DNA from: Miltoncostaea oceani
Lineage (GTDB): Bacteria; Actinomycetota; Thermoleophilia; Miltoncostaeales; Miltoncostaeaceae
Direction of reading: 5' to 3'
Length of the DNA stretch: 64,000 nucleotides
NCBI RefSeq assembly: GCF_018141545.1
Contig: NZ_CP064356.1
Span: 744,001 to 808,000, forward strand
Shown here: positions 12,050-21,645 of the stretch, piece by piece
Layout of the letters: each line of letters begins with the position of its first letter
Numbering within the stretch: the stretch's first letter is position 1
Program-made: the position numbers and the translations under genes
The notes under the pieces: model-generated
What the model was told of the DNA's origin: nothing
Databases searched by the model: none
What the model saw: only the letters and a program-made list of their open reading frames with translations

Positions 12050-12348
12050 GCTCCCTGCGTCAGGACATCCGCAAGGTCATCGTGCGGCCCGTCATCTCGG
12101 AGAAGAGCTTCCAGCTCGTGCAGGCCCACAACCAGTACACGTTCCGCGTGCTGGACGGGGCGCACAAGACCGAGATCCGGCAGGCGATCGAGGACCTCTT
12201 CGACGTCACCGTGACCGACGTCCGCACGTCGGCCGTCAAGAGCAAGCCCAAGCGGCGCGGCGCCTCGCGCGGCCGCCGCCCGGGCTGGAAGAAGGCCATC
12301 GTCGAGCTCCGGCCCGGCGACACCATCGAGCTTTTCGAGGGGGCATAA
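12046..12348 (+). CDS. rplW: 50S ribosomal protein L23
   Basis: L23 sits at the tunnel exit and is the docking site for trigger factor and SRP. The GTG start at 12046 overlaps the rplD stop by four bases and gives a 100-residue protein. It shows VIRPVISEKSF-type sequence (VIVRPVISEKSFQLV) near the N-terminus, the NQYTFRVLDGAHKTEIRQAIE segment split over the typical beta-alpha fold, and the basic loop [20 protein letters not shown]. Size and position between rplD and rplB are canonical. Confidence 0.97.
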   Translation: MSSLRQDIRKVIVRPVISEKSFQLVQAHNQYTFRVLDGAHKTEIRQAIEDLFDVTVTDVRTSAVKSKPKRRGASRGRRPGWKKAIVELRPGDTIELFEGA

Positions 12349-12351
12349 GCC

Positions 12352-13200
12352 GTGGGCATCCGCAAGTACAAGCCCACCTCGCCGAGCCGCCGGTTCATGA
12401 CCGGGTCGGACTTCGAGGAGGTCACATCGACCACACCCGAGAAGTCGCTGCTCGACAAGATCAGCAAGACAGGTGGTCGCAACAACAACGGCCGGGTCAC
12501 CAGCCGGCACATCGGCGGCGGGCACAAGCGCCGGTACCGCATCATCGACTTCAAGCGGCGCAAGGACGAGGTCCCCGCCCGCGTGGCGACGATCGAGTAC
12601 GACCCCAACCGGTCGGCCCGCATCGCGCTGCTCCACTACGCCGACGGCGAGAAGCGCTACATCCTGGCGCCGCTCCGCCTGCGCGTCGGCGACACCGTCA
12701 TGAGCGGCCCGAAGGCCGACATCAAGCCGGGCAACTCGCTCGCGCTGCGTGACATCCCGACGGGTACCACCGTCCACAACATCGAGCTCCAGATCGGTCG
12801 CGGCGGGCAGCTCTGCCGCTCGGCCGGCACCGGCGCACAGCTCATGGCGAAGGACGGCGACTACGCCACCCTCCGACTGCCGTCGAGCGAGATGCGCCTC
12901 GTGCACCTGGACTGCCGCGCCACGGTCGGCCAGATCGGCAACGTGTCGCACGAGAACGTCACCATCGGCAAGGCCGGCCGCAGTCGCTGGAAGGGCAAGC
13001 GCCCCAAGGTGCGTGGCTCCGCCATGAACCCGGTGGACCACCCGCACGGCGGTGGTGAGGGCAAGAGCAACTCCGGTCGCCACCCGGTGACCCCGTGGGG
13101 CAAGCCGACCAACGGCTACCGCACGCGCAAGAAGGGCAAGCCGAGCAGCAAGTACATCGTCCGCGGCCGCAAGCGCGGCAAGCACACCGAGGGGCGCTAG
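12352..13200 (+). CDS. rplB: 50S ribosomal protein L2
   Basis: L2 is required for subunit association and supports the peptidyl transferase centre. The 282-residue product starts [20 protein letters not shown]. It contains the signature [21 protein letters not shown] with the conserved His (near residue 230) and the basic C-terminus [19 protein letters not shown] start three bases after rplW. Length is slightly above the roughly 275-residue norm but without an obvious insert. Confidence 0.97.
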   Translation: MGIRKYKPTSPSRRFMTGSDFEEVTSTTPEKSLLDKISKTGGRNNNGRVTSRHIGGGHKRRYRIIDFKRRKDEVPARVATIEYDPNRSARIALLHYADGEKRYILAPLRLRVGDTVMSGPKADIKPGNSLALRDIPTGTTVHNIELQIGRGGQLCRSAGTGAQLMAKDGDYATLRLPSSEMRLVHLDCRATVGQIGNVSHENVTIGKAGRSRWKGKRPKVRGSAMNPVDHPHGGGEGKSNSGRHPVTPWGKPTNGYRTRKKGKPSSKYIVRGRKRGKHTEGR

Positions 13201-13205
13201 AGCAC

Positions 13206-13490
13206 ATGGGTCGAAGCGCGAAGAAGGGACCGTTCGTCGACGAGCGCCTCATGAAGAGGATCGAGGAGATGAACACGGCCAACGAGAAGCGGATCGTCCG
13301 CACCTGGTCGCGTTCGTCCACGGTCTTCCCGGAGATGGTCGGTCACACGATCGCCATCCACGACGGGCGCAAGCACGTGCCCGTGTTCGTGAGTGAGAGC
13401 ATGGTCGGCCACAAGCTGGGCGAATTCGCCCCGACCCGGACCTATCGGGGCCACGCCGGCTCCGACCGGACCTCGACGATGCGCCGATGA
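13206..13490 (+). CDS. rpsS: 30S ribosomal protein S19
   Basis: S19 binds the 30S head with S13 near the A-site finger. The 94-residue product [19 protein letters not shown]... carries [24 protein letters not shown] and [11 protein letters not shown], the family hallmarks. The ATG at 13206 lies five bases after rplB and its TGA overlaps the rplV ATG (ATGA). Confidence 0.97.
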   Translation: MGRSAKKGPFVDERLMKRIEEMNTANEKRIVRTWSRSSTVFPEMVGHTIAIHDGRKHVPVFVSESMVGHKLGEFAPTRTYRGHAGSDRTSTMRR

Positions 13491-13849
13491 GCACCGACGC
13501 CGCCGCCCCCGCCGTGGTCCAGGCCACGGCCCGCTACGTGCGGACCTCCGCCCGCAAGGGCCGCCTCGTGGCGGACCTCGTGCGCGGCAAGTCCGTCGCG
13601 GACGCGCAGGCGATCCTCGCCTACAGCACCCGTGCCGCGGCCGTGCCGCTGCGCAAGGTCCTGCAGTCGGCCGTCGCCAACGCGGACCACAACCACGGCC
13701 TCGACGTCCGCGAGCTGCGCCTCGTGAAGGTGACCGTCGACGAGGGCCCGACGATCAAGCGCTTCCGTCCGCGCGCCCAGGGGCGTGCGACGCCGATCAT
13801 GAAGCGCACGTGCCACATCACCATCGGCCTCGCCGAGACGGGACGCTAG
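13487..13849 (+). CDS. rplV: 50S ribosomal protein L22
   Basis: L22 lines the exit tunnel opposite L4 and can carry macrolide-resistance changes. The 120-residue product has the core [23 protein letters not shown], the beta-hairpin region [21 protein letters not shown] and the C-terminal strand CHITIGL. Its ATG overlaps the rpsS stop, implying coupling. A short Ala-rich N-terminal lead ([12 protein letters not shown]) precedes the core. Confidence 0.97.
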   Translation: MSTDAAAPAVVQATARYVRTSARKGRLVADLVRGKSVADAQAILAYSTRAAAVPLRKVLQSAVANADHNHGLDVRELRLVKVTVDEGPTIKRFRPRAQGRATPIMKRTCHITIGLAETGR

Positions 13850-13852
13850 ACA

Positions 13853-14647
13853 ATGGGTCAGAAGATCAACCCCACCGGGTTCCGCCTGGGCGTCCTGAAC
13901 GGGTGGCGCTCCAACTGGTTCTCCGAGCGCGACTTCGCGAAGTACCTGGACGAGGACCGGGTGGTGCGCAACCACATCACCCGCAAGCTCAGCCACGCCG
14001 GGCTGTCCTCGATCCACCTCAAGAAGGACCAGACGAAGCTCACCGTCGACATCTTCACGGCCCGCCCGGGCATCGTGATCGGCAAGAGCGGGTCCGAGGT
14101 GGACGCCCTGCGCCGCGAGCTGAACCGGCTCACCGGCAAGCAGATCCAGGTGAACATCAACGAGATCAAGCGCCCCGAGCTCGACGCGAAGCTGGTCGCC
14201 CAGTCGATCGCCGAGCAGCTCGAGAACCGGGTGAGCTTCCGCCGCGCCATGAAGCGCGCGCTGACCTCCGCCATGCGCTCCGGCGCACAGGGCGTGAAGG
14301 TGCAGTGCGGCGGGCGCCTGGGCGGCACCGAGATGTCCCGGTCCGAGCACTACTCGGACGGGCGCGTCCCCCTGCACACGCTGCGCGCGGACATCGACTA
14401 CGGCTTCCACGAGGCCAAGACGACGTTCGGCCGCATCGGCGTGAAGGTGTGGATCAACAAGGGCGAGGTCCTGCCCGAGGGCGTCACCGACAGCCGCGGC
14501 CGCACGGACATGGAGGCGGCTCCGCCTCCGCGCCGTCCGCGTCGCGACCGTCGCCCCGGTGGCGGCGGTGGCGGTGGCGGCGGGGATCGTCGTGGCGGCG
14601 GCGGCGACCGCTCGTCGCAGGGCTCGGGCTCCGGGGAGGGCAGCTGA
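13853..14647 (+). CDS. rpsC: 30S ribosomal protein S3 with Gly/Arg-rich tail
   Basis: S3 forms part of the mRNA entry site and its helicase activity. The 264-residue product begins [13 protein letters not shown], has a KH domain with [11 protein letters not shown], and the C-terminal domain motif [24 protein letters not shown]. After about residue 220 the protein changes to an Arg/Pro stretch and then a run of Gly with Arg and Asp, ending [10 protein letters not shown]. That 45-residue tail is low complexity and probably disordered, resembling RGG-type RNA-binding tails. The gene starts three bases after rplV. Confidence 0.96.
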   Translation: MGQKINPTGFRLGVLNGWRSNWFSERDFAKYLDEDRVVRNHITRKLSHAGLSSIHLKKDQTKLTVDIFTARPGIVIGKSGSEVDALRRELNRLTGKQIQVNINEIKRPELDAKLVAQSIAEQLENRVSFRRAMKRALTSAMRSGAQGVKVQCGGRLGGTEMSRSEHYSDGRVPLHTLRADIDYGFHEAKTTFGRIGVKVWINKGEVLPEGVTDSRGRTDMEAAPPPRRPRRDRRPGGGGGGGGGDRRGGGGDRSSQGSGSGEGS

Positions 14648-14648
14648 C

Positions 14649-15062
14649 GTGTTGATGCCGAAGCGCACCAAGCACCGCAAGGAGCACCGCGGCCGCCGCC
14701 GCGGGCTCTCGAAGGGCAACCACGTCATCCACTTCGGCGAGTACGGCCTCAAGGCCCTCGAGCCGGCCGCGATCACGAACCGCCAGATCGAGGCGGCCCG
14801 TATCGCCATGACCCGCCGCATCAAGCGTGGCGGCAAGGTCTGGATCAACATCTTCCCCCAGAAGCCCTTCACCAAGAAGCCCGCCGAGACCCGCATGGGT
14901 TCCGGCAAGGGCTCCCCGGAGGGCTGGGTCGCCGTCGTCAAGCCGGGCCGCATCATGTTCGAGCTCGCCGGCGTCCCGGAGCCGCTCGCGCGTGAGGCCA
15001 TGCAGCTCGCCGCGACCAAGCTCCCGATCCGTTGCAAGTTCGTGACCCGTGAGGACGGCTAG
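14649..15062 (+). CDS. rplP: 50S ribosomal protein L16
   Basis: L16 helps position A-site tRNA in the 50S subunit. The GTG at 14649 is preferred over the ATG at 14655 because it gives the standard N-terminus [15 protein letters not shown] and the canonical length of 137 residues. The conserved [20 protein letters not shown] region and the [19 protein letters not shown] loop, with the Arg normally hydroxylated in some bacteria, are present. It follows rpsC by one base. Confidence 0.97.
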   Translation: MLMPKRTKHRKEHRGRRRGLSKGNHVIHFGEYGLKALEPAAITNRQIEAARIAMTRRIKRGGKVWINIFPQKPFTKKPAETRMGSGKGSPEGWVAVVKPGRIMFELAGVPEPLAREAMQLAATKLPIRCKFVTREDG

Positions 15063-15065
15063 ACC

Positions 15066-15260
15066 ATGAAGGCCAAGGAGATCAGGGACCTGTCGGACGC
15101 GGAGCTCGCCCGCACCCTCGGCGAGGCTCGCGAGGCGCACTTCAACCTGCGCTTCCAGCACGCGTCCGGGGCGCTCGAGCGGACGTCCGAGCTGTCGTCC
15201 CGCCGACGGGAGATCGCCCGCATCCTCACCATCGCGCACGAGAGGGAGCAGCAGTCATGA
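15066..15260 (+). CDS. rpmC: 50S ribosomal protein L29
   Basis: L29 lies next to L23 at the tunnel exit. The 64-residue, helical product starts [18 protein letters not shown] and has the typical [16 protein letters not shown] and [16 protein letters not shown] segments. The ATG is three bases after rplP; its TGA overlaps the rpsQ ATG (ATGA). Confidence 0.96.
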   Translation: MKAKEIRDLSDAELARTLGEAREAHFNLRFQHASGALERTSELSSRRREIARILTIAHEREQQS

Positions 15261-15538
15261 GCCCGGCGACGAAGACGCCGCAGGAGTCGGTCGCCGCACG
15301 CAAGACGCGTACGGGCTACGTCGTCTCCTCCGCGCGCGACAAGACCATCACCGTCCGGCTCGAGACCTCGCGCGCCCACCCGGTCTATGGCAAGACCGTG
15401 CGCCGGTCGACGAAGCTGCACGCCCACGACGAGCGCAACGAGGCGAACACCGGGGACCTGGTCCGCGTGATCGAGTGCCGCCCGCTGTCCCGCCAGAAGC
15501 GCTGGCGCCTGGTCGAGATCATCGAGAAGGCCCGCTAG
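15257..15538 (+). CDS. rpsQ: 30S ribosomal protein S17
   Basis: S17 is an early-binding OB-fold protein of the 30S body. The 93-residue product carries [38 protein letters not shown] and [20 protein letters not shown], all typical. A short N-terminal lead ([16 protein letters not shown]) precedes the core. ATG overlaps the rpmC stop; its TAG shares a G with the rplN GTG. Confidence 0.97.
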   Translation: MSPATKTPQESVAARKTRTGYVVSSARDKTITVRLETSRAHPVYGKTVRRSTKLHAHDERNEANTGDLVRVIECRPLSRQKRWRLVEIIEKAR

Positions 15539-15906
15539 TGGTCCAGGTCGAGACACGACTCCGCGTCGCCGACAACACCGGCGCCCGCGAGATCCTCTGC
15601 ATCCGCATCATGGGCGGCTCCCGCCGGCGCTCGGCGTCCGTGGGCGACATCATCGTCGGGACGGTCAAGCAGGCCGTTCCGAACGGCGCGATCAAGAAGG
15701 GCGACGTCGTGCGCGCGGTCATCGTGCGCACCAAGAAGGAGCACGGCCGCAACGACGGCACCTTCATCGCCTTCGACGAGAACGCCGCCGTCATCATCGA
15801 CAACGCCCAGAACCCCCGTGGCACCCGCATCTTCGGCCCGGTGGCGCGCGAGCTGCGCGAGAAGAACTTCATGAAGATCATCAGTCTCGCCCCGGAGGTC
15901 CTGTAG
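15538..15906 (+). CDS. rplN: 50S ribosomal protein L14
   Basis: L14 forms inter-subunit bridges and contacts L19; RsfS silences ribosomes by binding it. The GTG at 15538 overlaps the rpsQ stop and gives the canonical 122 residues beginning [19 protein letters not shown]. The signature [26 protein letters not shown] is split over the usual loop, and the C-terminus [19 protein letters not shown] is standard. Confidence 0.97.
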   Translation: MVQVETRLRVADNTGAREILCIRIMGGSRRRSASVGDIIVGTVKQAVPNGAIKKGDVVRAVIVRTKKEHGRNDGTFIAFDENAAVIIDNAQNPRGTRIFGPVARELREKNFMKIISLAPEVL

Positions 15907-15908
15907 GC

Positions 15909-16223
15909 ATGCCGGCCCGTATCCGCAAGGGCGACCGCGTCGTGCTGCTCTCCGGCAAGGACAAGGGCAAGTCGGGGATCGTGCTCGAGGTCCGTCCCAA
16001 GGAGGAGCGCGTCCTCATCGAGGGCGTCAACATCATGAAGCGGCACACCAAGCCGCGTCCGCCGAACGAGGCGGGCGGCGTCATCGAGCGGCCCGCACCC
16101 GTGCACCTCTCGAACGTCGCGCTGATCGACCCGAAGGACAACCGCCCCACCCGGGTGCGCATCCAGGAGATCGACGGCGCGCGCGTCCGCGTGTCCGCGC
16201 GTTCCGGGGAGAAGCTCGACTGA
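15909..16223 (+). CDS. rplX: 50S ribosomal protein L24
   Basis: L24 initiates 50S assembly and sits near the tunnel exit. The 104-residue product has the KOW motif [19 protein letters not shown] near the start, the [12 protein letters not shown] segment and [18 protein letters not shown] follows the rplN stop by two bases, and its TGA shares an A with the rplE ATG. Confidence 0.97.
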   Translation: MPARIRKGDRVVLLSGKDKGKSGIVLEVRPKEERVLIEGVNIMKRHTKPRPPNEAGGVIERPAPVHLSNVALIDPKDNRPTRVRIQEIDGARVRVSARSGEKLD

Positions 16224-16891
16224 TGGCCGACGAGACGCAGACCGAGGAGGCCACCGTGGCCACCGACTCCGCCCTCAGCCGGGCGCGCCTGAAGTCCACG
16301 TACGAGGACGAGATCCGACCCAAGCTCCAGGAGGAGTTCGGGTACCGCTCGTCCATGCAGCACCCGCGCCTCGAGAAGATCACGCTCAGCATGGGCGTGG
16401 GCGAGGCGAAGACCAACAGCAAGGCGCTCGACGAGGCCCTGGAGCAGATGGCGATCATCGCCGGCCAGCGCCCCTCCGTCACCCGCGCCCGCAAGTCCAT
16501 CGCCCAGTTCAAGCTGCGCGAGGGCATGGCGATCGGCTGCAAGGTCACCCTCCGCGGCAACCGCATGTGGGAGTTCCTCGACCGGCTCACGTCGGTCGCC
16601 CTCCCGCGGATCCGCGACTTCCGCGGCATCAACCCGGACGGGTTCGACGGCCGCGGCAACTACAACCTGGGCCTGCGCGAGCAGACGATCTTCCCGGAGA
16701 TCGACTACGACAACGTCGACGCCGTCCGCGGCCTCAACGTGACGATCACGACCACGGCGGTCACCGACGAGGAGGGGCGGGCACTCCTGCGCCACCTCGG
16801 GATGCCGTTCCGCGCCGAGGGTTACTCTGCCGAGGAGCGGGCCGCCCGCCGCCGGCGCAAGCAGAAGAAGTTCGGCCGCGGCCGGCGTTAG
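16223..16891 (+). CDS. rplE: 50S ribosomal protein L5
   Basis: L5 binds 5S rRNA in the central protuberance and contacts P-site tRNA. The core has [39 protein letters not shown] and [20 protein letters not shown]. The 222-residue product is longer than the 180-residue norm: it has an acidic N-terminal lead of about 20 residues ([16 protein letters not shown]) and a basic C-terminal tail ([14 protein letters not shown]). The ATG shares a base with the rplX stop. Confidence 0.96.
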   Translation: MADETQTEEATVATDSALSRARLKSTYEDEIRPKLQEEFGYRSSMQHPRLEKITLSMGVGEAKTNSKALDEALEQMAIIAGQRPSVTRARKSIAQFKLREGMAIGCKVTLRGNRMWEFLDRLTSVALPRIRDFRGINPDGFDGRGNYNLGLREQTIFPEIDYDNVDAVRGLNVTITTTAVTDEEGRALLRHLGMPFRAEGYSAEERAARRRRKQKKFGRGRR

Positions 16892-16900
16892 AGGAGACAC

Positions 16901-17086
16901 GTGGCAAAGACCAGTCTGCGGGTGAAGGCCTCCCGCCCCACGAAGTACCCGACCCAGCAGTACACGCGCTGCCACAGCTGCGGCCGCCCGCGCGCGGTCT
17001 TCCGCAAGTTCGGGCTGTGCCGCATCTGCCTGCGCGAGTCGGCCCACGCCGGCGTGATCCCCGGCATGACCAAGAGCAGTTGGTGA
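16901..17086 (+). CDS. rpsZ: 30S ribosomal protein S14, zinc-binding type
   Basis: S14 is a 30S head protein. This 61-residue version is the short zinc form: CHSC and CRIC supply the four cysteine ligands, followed by the conserved end [11 protein letters not shown]. It starts at GTG 16901 after a GAGGAGA Shine-Dalgarno, 9 nt from rplE. A zinc-free paralogue, common in actinobacteria for zinc limitation, is not in this window. Confidence 0.97.
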   Translation: MAKTSLRVKASRPTKYPTQQYTRCHSCGRPRAVFRKFGLCRICLRESAHAGVIPGMTKSSW

Positions 17087-17093
17087 CCCGCCG

Positions 17094-17489
17094 ATGATGA
17101 CCGACCCGATCGCGGACATGCTCACCCGCATCCGCAACGCGAACACCGCCCTCCACGACGCCGTGGAGATGCCCGGCAGCACCCTCAAGGCCGAGGTGGC
17201 CAAGGTGCTGAAGGAGCAGGGCTACATCACCGACTACGAGCTGCGCGAGGCCCGCGTCGGCACCGAGCTCGTGGTCAAGCTCAAGTACAGCCGCGACCGC
17301 CGCCGCGTCATCAGCGGCATCACGCGGGTGTCCAAGCCCGGACGGCGTGTCTACGTCGACCGCACCTCCATCCCCCGCATCCTGGGTGGCATGGGCGTCG
17401 CGGTCCTGTCGACCTCGCAGGGCGTCATCACCGGGCACGAGGCCCGTCGCCGAGGCATCGGCGGCGAAGTCATCTGCTCGGTCTGGTGA
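17094..17489 (+). CDS. rpsH: 30S ribosomal protein S8
   Basis: S8 is a central-domain primary binder and the translational repressor of the spc operon in E. coli. The 131-residue product starts [17 protein letters not shown] and ends with the signature [23 protein letters not shown]-type region ([19 protein letters not shown]). Two adjacent ATGs (17094, 17097) are possible; the first is given. Seven bases separate it from rpsZ. Confidence 0.97.
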   Translation: MMTDPIADMLTRIRNANTALHDAVEMPGSTLKAEVAKVLKEQGYITDYELREARVGTELVVKLKYSRDRRRVISGITRVSKPGRRVYVDRTSIPRILGGMGVAVLSTSQGVITGHEARRRGIGGEVICSVW

Positions 17490-17502
17490 GGGAGGAGGGA
17501 CC

Positions 17503-18036
17503 ATGAGCCGAATCGGACGCGCTCCGATCCCGATCCCCGACGGGGTATCGGTCGACATCACCGGTCAGAAGGTCGTCGTGACCGGCCCCAAGGGCGAGCT
17601 GCGCCACACCGTGGTGGAGCCGATCCGCATCGCGCAGGAGGACGGCCAGCTGGTCGTCACCCGGCCGACCGACCGTGGCCCGCACCGGGCGCTGCACGGC
17701 CTGTCCCGGAGCCTCGTCGCCAACATGGTCGAGGGCGTGAGCGCGGGTTTCGCGCGCAACCTCGAGATCGTCGGCGTCGGCTACCGCGCGCAGCTCAAGG
17801 GCCAGTCCCTGGAGATGGCGGTCGGCTACTCGCACCCTGTTACCATCGAGCCCCCCGAGGGCATCGCCTTCGAGGTCCCGGCGCCCACCCAGGTGGTCGT
17901 CCGCGGGATCGACAAGCAGGCGGTCGGCGAGATCGCCGCCCAGATCCGCGCGGTGCGTCCCCCCGAGCCCTACAAGGGCAAGGGGATCCGCTACGCGGGC
18001 GAAGCCGTTCGGCGCAAGGTCGGTAAGCGAGCATGA
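17503..18036 (+). CDS. rplF: 50S ribosomal protein L6
   Basis: L6 lies near the sarcin-ricin loop and the factor-binding site. The 177-residue product starts [19 protein letters not shown], contains both repeated alpha/beta halves, and ends with the signature [20 protein letters not shown]. The ATG at 17503 is preceded by a strong GGAGGAGGGA Shine-Dalgarno. Its TGA overlaps the rplR ATG. Confidence 0.97.
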   Translation: MSRIGRAPIPIPDGVSVDITGQKVVVTGPKGELRHTVVEPIRIAQEDGQLVVTRPTDRGPHRALHGLSRSLVANMVEGVSAGFARNLEIVGVGYRAQLKGQSLEMAVGYSHPVTIEPPEGIAFEVPAPTQVVVRGIDKQAVGEIAAQIRAVRPPEPYKGKGIRYAGEAVRRKVGKRA

Positions 18037-18383
18037 GCCTCTCCACACTCGAAGCGCGCCGTCGGCGCCAGCGCAGGATCCGCGGCGCCGTCACCGGCTC
18101 GGCCGAGCGGCCGCGCCTCGCGGTAGCGCGCTCCAACAAGCGCATCTACGCCCAGATCATCGACGACGACCGGGGCCACACGCTGGCCGCGGCCGGTTCG
18201 CACGAGGCCGCCCTCCGCGGCCTCTCCAAGGGCGACGCCGCGGCCGAGGTGGGCAAGCTGCTCGCCGAGCGGGCGAAGGAGGCGGGCGTCGAGCGCGTCG
18301 TCTTCGACCGCGGCGGCTACAAGTACCACGGGCGCGTCAAGTCGCTCGCCGACGGGGCCCGCGAGGGCGGGCTCGAGTTCTAG
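18033..18383 (+). CDS. rplR: 50S ribosomal protein L18
   Basis: L18 binds 5S rRNA with L5 and L25. The 116-residue product has [21 protein letters not shown], the [21 protein letters not shown] helix, and the C-terminal signature [28 protein letters not shown]. It overlaps rplF by ATGA. Confidence 0.97.
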   Translation: MSLSTLEARRRRQRRIRGAVTGSAERPRLAVARSNKRIYAQIIDDDRGHTLAAAGSHEAALRGLSKGDAAAEVGKLLAERAKEAGVERVVFDRGGYKYHGRVKSLADGAREGGLEF

Positions 18384-18407
18384 TTCTCCTCGAGAGGGTG
18401 ACGGTTC

Positions 18408-18989
18408 GTGGCTGAGGTACGCAGAGGGGCCAAGATCAATCCGGACGGGCTCGAGCTGAACGAGCGCGTCGTCCAGGTGAACCGCGTCGCGAAGGTCGTC
18501 AAGGGCGGCCGGCGCTTCTCGTTCTCCGCCCTGGTCGTCGTGGGCAACGAGGTCGACACCGTCGGCGTCGGCCACGGCAAGGCCAAGGAGGTCCCCGTGG
18601 CCATCCAGAAGGCGGTCGAGGACGCGAAGAAGAACCTGTTCCGCGTGCCCAAGTACCGGACGACGATCACCCACCAGGTGCTCGGCCGCTCCGGCGCCGG
18701 CAAGGTCTTCATGAAGCCCGCCTCCGAGGGTACCGGCGTGATCGCCGGCGGCGGCGTGCGCGCCGTGCTCGAGTTGGCCGGCATCCGCGACATCCTCACC
18801 AAGTCGCTCGGCACCTCGAACCCGGTGAACCTCGTGGCGGCCACCGTGGCCGGCCTCAAGGACCTGCGCCGGCCCGAGGAGGTCGCGGCCCTGCGCGACA
18901 AGACCGTCGCCCAGGTGCTCGGCATCTCGTCCGGCTCCGGCGCCCCGGCCACCGAGGCCGTCGGCGCGACCGCGGCGGTCTCCGAGTGA
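18408..18989 (+). CDS. rpsE: 30S ribosomal protein S5
   Basis: S5 helps fidelity and mRNA unwinding at the entry channel; mutations cause spectinomycin resistance. The 193-residue product has the N-terminal domain [19 protein letters not shown] and the signature [20 protein letters not shown]. The [13 protein letters not shown] loop implicated in spectinomycin binding looks wild type. GTG start after a GAGAGGGTG motif, 24 nt downstream of rplR. Its TGA overlaps the rpmD GTG. Confidence 0.97.
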   Translation: MAEVRRGAKINPDGLELNERVVQVNRVAKVVKGGRRFSFSALVVVGNEVDTVGVGHGKAKEVPVAIQKAVEDAKKNLFRVPKYRTTITHQVLGRSGAGKVFMKPASEGTGVIAGGGVRAVLELAGIRDILTKSLGTSNPVNLVAATVAGLKDLRRPEEVAALRDKTVAQVLGISSGSGAPATEAVGATAAVSE

Positions 18990-19171
18990 GCCGCCTCGCG
19001 ATCACCCAGATCAAGTCCGAGATCGGCACGCAGCAGCGCCACCGCGGCACGCTGCGGGCGCTCGGGCTGCGCCGCATCGGCCACACCGTCCAGCACGACG
19101 ACTCCCCGGTGATCCAGGGGATGCTGCGGATGGTCGCCTGGCTCGTCCGAGTGGAGAAGATCGATGGCTGA
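18986..19171 (+). CDS. rpmD: 50S ribosomal protein L30
   Basis: This small 50S protein is 61 residues long: [22 protein letters not shown], then [21 protein letters not shown] and the C-terminal helix [16 protein letters not shown]. The GTG overlaps the rpsE stop by four bases. Its own end overlaps the start of rplO by 8 bases, one of the larger overlaps in the operon. Confidence 0.96.
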   Translation: MSRLAITQIKSEIGTQQRHRGTLRALGLRRIGHTVQHDDSPVIQGMLRMVAWLVRVEKIDG

Positions 19172-19700
19172 GAACGAGATCCCCGAGACGCCCGCCGAGG
19201 ACGTCCGGCTCGACCGCCTCGCCCCGCGCCCGGGCGCCAAGCGCCCCCGCAAGCGCGTCGGCCGCGGCATCGGCTCCGGCACCGGCAAGACGTCCGGTCG
19301 CGGCCAGAAGGGCCTCGGCTCGCGTGCCGGCGGCGGCGTCCGCCCCGGTTACCAGGGCGGCCAGATGCCGATCTACATGCAGCAGGGCAAGCTCCGCGGC
19401 TCGAACCGCAAGATGTCGATGCCGATGGGGCCGTTCCGCACCCACTCGGTGCCGGTCAACGTCGGCCGCCTCTCCGTGTTCGACGCCGGCTCGGTCGTCG
19501 ACCCCGACGCGCTCGCCGCGAAGGGGCTCGTGAAGAACAACGCGAACCGCGACTGGCCGGTGAAGATCCTCGCCGAGGGCGAGATCGACCGGGCGCTCAC
19601 GGTGCGGGCGCACGCCGTCTCGGCGGCCGCCCGGGCGAAGATCGAAGCGGCGGGCGGGACCGTCGAGCTCATCGGCGAGGCCGGCACGACCACCGAGTAG
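19164..19700 (+). CDS. rplO: 50S ribosomal protein L15
   Basis: L15 is a late-assembly 50S protein. The 178-residue product has the glycine-rich [18 protein letters not shown] core, the [15 protein letters not shown] segment, and the C-terminal domain ending in the conserved [14 protein letters not shown] roughly 20-residue acidic N-terminal lead ([18 protein letters not shown]) makes it longer than the usual 145-150 residues. ATG 19164 lies inside the end of rpmD. Confidence 0.96.
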   Translation: MAENEIPETPAEDVRLDRLAPRPGAKRPRKRVGRGIGSGTGKTSGRGQKGLGSRAGGGVRPGYQGGQMPIYMQQGKLRGSNRKMSMPMGPFRTHSVPVNVGRLSVFDAGSVVDPDALAAKGLVKNNANRDWPVKILAEGEIDRALTVRAHAVSAAARAKIEAAGGTVELIGEAGTTTE

Positions 19701-19707
19701 CGGGGCG

Positions 19708-20970
19708 ATGCTCAAGACCATCCTGACGTCGCTCCGGTCCGCGGACCTCCGCAAGAAGCTCGCCTTCACGGCGTTCATCCTGCTGGTCTACCGGTTCGGC
19801 TCGTTCGTGCCCACGCCGGGCATCGACCTCGAGACCCTGCAGCAGGCGATCGACGAGCGCGGCAGCCGCCTGCTCGACTTCCTCAACCTGTTCGCCGGCG
19901 GCGCGCTGACCCGGTTCGCGGTCTTCGCGCTCGGGATCATGCCGTACATCACCGCGAGCATCATCCTGCAGCTCATGACGGTCGTGATCCCACGGCTCGA
20001 GGCGCTGCAGAAGGAGGGCGAGAGCGGCCAGCAGAAGATCACCCAGTACACGCGGTACTTCACCGTGGTGCTGGCCCTGCTGCAGTCGATGGCCTACGTC
20101 CTGTACTTCCGCTCGCAGGACGCGCTGCCCGACTTCACGATCGGCAAGTTCTACCTGATCGTCATCTCCGTGACGGCGGGCACCGTGCTGCTGATGTGGC
20201 TCGGCGAGCTGATCACCCAGCGCGGCGTCGGCAACGGCATCTCGCTGCTGATCTTCGCGAGCATCGTCGCCTCCGTGCCGGACGCGATCGACGGGTGGCT
20301 GACGCTCGGGCCGGTCTCCCAGGTGCTCATCGCGGCGATCGCCCTCGCGGTGGTCGTCGGCGTGGTCTTCATCAACGAGGGCCAGCGCCGCATCCCGATC
20401 CAGTACGCCAAGCGCGTCGTCGGGCGCCGCATGACCTCGGGTGGCACGACCTACATGCCGTTGCGCGTGAACATGGCGGGCGTGATCCCCGTGATCTTCG
20501 CCTCGTCGGTGGTCATCCTGCCGCCGACCCTGGCGGAGCTCGGTGGGCGCGGGTCGTTCTTCCAGTCCATCTCGGACTTCCTCGCGCCGGGCTCGTGGTA
20601 CTACATCATCTTCGAGGCGCTGCTCATCGTCCTGTTCACGTACTTCTACACCGCGGTGCAGTTCAACCCGGTGGAGCAGGCGGACAACCTCAAGAAGTAC
20701 GGCGGCTTCATCCCGGGCGTCCGCCCGGGCCGGCCGACGGCGGTGTACCTCGACCGCGTGCTCACCCGGCTCACCCTGCCCGGTGCGATCTACCTCGCGA
20801 TCATCGCGGAGCTGCCGAACATCGTCTTCCGCTACCTGCCGGACTCGAACGTGTTCTTCGGCGTCCTCGGGGGCACATCGATCCTGATCGTCGTGGGCGT
20901 CGCCCTCGACACCATGCGCCAGATGGAGGCACAGCTGATGATGCGCTCGTACGAAGGGTTCCTGAAATAG
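19708..20970 (+). CDS. secY: Protein translocase subunit SecY
   Basis: SecY is the channel of the Sec translocon in the cytoplasmic membrane. The 420-residue product has ten predicted membrane segments, from LAFTAFILLVYRFGSFVPTPGID at the start to the last helices near ILIVVGVALDTMRQMEAQL. The conserved cytoplasmic loop VVGRRMTSGGTTYMPLRVN and the plug-proximal region look normal. It ends MMRSYEGFLK with TAG at 20968-20970. That stop overlaps the apparent adk start (ATAG). Confidence 0.97.
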   Translation: MLKTILTSLRSADLRKKLAFTAFILLVYRFGSFVPTPGIDLETLQQAIDERGSRLLDFLNLFAGGALTRFAVFALGIMPYITASIILQLMTVVIPRLEALQKEGESGQQKITQYTRYFTVVLALLQSMAYVLYFRSQDALPDFTIGKFYLIVISVTAGTVLLMWLGELITQRGVGNGISLLIFASIVASVPDAIDGWLTLGPVSQVLIAAIALAVVVGVVFINEGQRRIPIQYAKRVVGRRMTSGGTTYMPLRVNMAGVIPVIFASSVVILPPTLAELGGRGSFFQSISDFLAPGSWYYIIFEALLIVLFTYFYTAVQFNPVEQADNLKKYGGFIPGVRPGRPTAVYLDRVLTRLTLPGAIYLAIIAELPNIVFRYLPDSNVFFGVLGGTSILIVVGVALDTMRQMEAQLMMRSYEGFLK

Positions 20971-21632
20971 CGCGCCTGATCCTCCTCGGCCCCCCCGGGG
21001 CCGGGAAGGGCACGCAGGCCGAGCGCCTGCGCGCCGAGTTCGACCTCGTGCACCTCGCCACCGGCGACCTGCTGCGCGCCGCGGTCGCCGAGGGGACCGA
21101 CCTCGGCCGCGAGGCGAAGCGGTACATGGACGCCGGCGAGCTGGTGCCCGACGCCGTCGTCGTGGGCATGATCCGCGAGCGCCTGTCGGGCGGCGGATCC
21201 GGCCGCTTCCTCCTCGACGGCTTCCCGCGCTCCGTGCCGCAGGCCGACGCGCTCGACCGCACCCTCTCCGACCTCGGCATGCCGCTCGACGCCGTGATCT
21301 CGATCGCCGTGTCGCGCGAGGAGCTGGTGCGCCGCCTCGCCGGCCGCTGGATCTGCCGCCGCTGCGGGCGCTCGTTCCACGAGGTCTTCAACCCGTACCC
21401 GGGCACGCCGTGCCCCTCCGGCGACGGAACCGAGACGTGCGACCTGTACCAGCGCGACGACGACCGCCCCGAGACCGTGTCGCACCGCCTGTCGGTGTAC
21501 GAGGAGCAGACGGCGCCGCTGATCGACTACTACCGTTCCCGCGGCCTCCTGCGCGAGGTCGACGGCGAGCGCACCACCGACGAGGTCCATGACCAGATCG
21601 TCACGCACATCCCGGCGCCGCCGGGCTCCTAG
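20967..21632 (+). CDS. adk: Adenylate kinase, apparent AUA start
   Basis: Adenylate kinase interconverts ATP+AMP and 2 ADP. The product has the P-loop LLGPPGAGKGTQAE, the AMP-site region ATGDLLRAAV, LLDGFPRSVPQAD, and a LID with four cysteines (ICRRC and TPCPSGDGTETC), so probably zinc-binding. No ATG, GTG or TTG exists in frame for about 30 codons before the P-loop strand. The best start is ATA (20967-20969), giving MARLILLG, overlapping the secY TAG as ATAG and preceded by GAAGGG at 8 nt spacing. CTG at 20976 is the alternative but removes the first beta-strand residues. With ATA the product is 221 residues, normal for the long-LID class. Confidence 0.95.
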   Translation: MARLILLGPPGAGKGTQAERLRAEFDLVHLATGDLLRAAVAEGTDLGREAKRYMDAGELVPDAVVVGMIRERLSGGGSGRFLLDGFPRSVPQADALDRTLSDLGMPLDAVISIAVSREELVRRLAGRWICRRCGRSFHEVFNPYPGTPCPSGDGTETCDLYQRDDDRPETVSHRLSVYEEQTAPLIDYYRSRGLLREVDGERTTDEVHDQIVTHIPAPPGS

Positions 21633-21645
21633 GGCGAGCGCGGCC

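Noticed and set aside
14545-14600. GGC/GGT repeats at the end of rpsC as a tandem repeat or recombination site
   Set aside because: The codons are all in frame and encode the Gly-rich tail of S3, so a coding explanation is enough.
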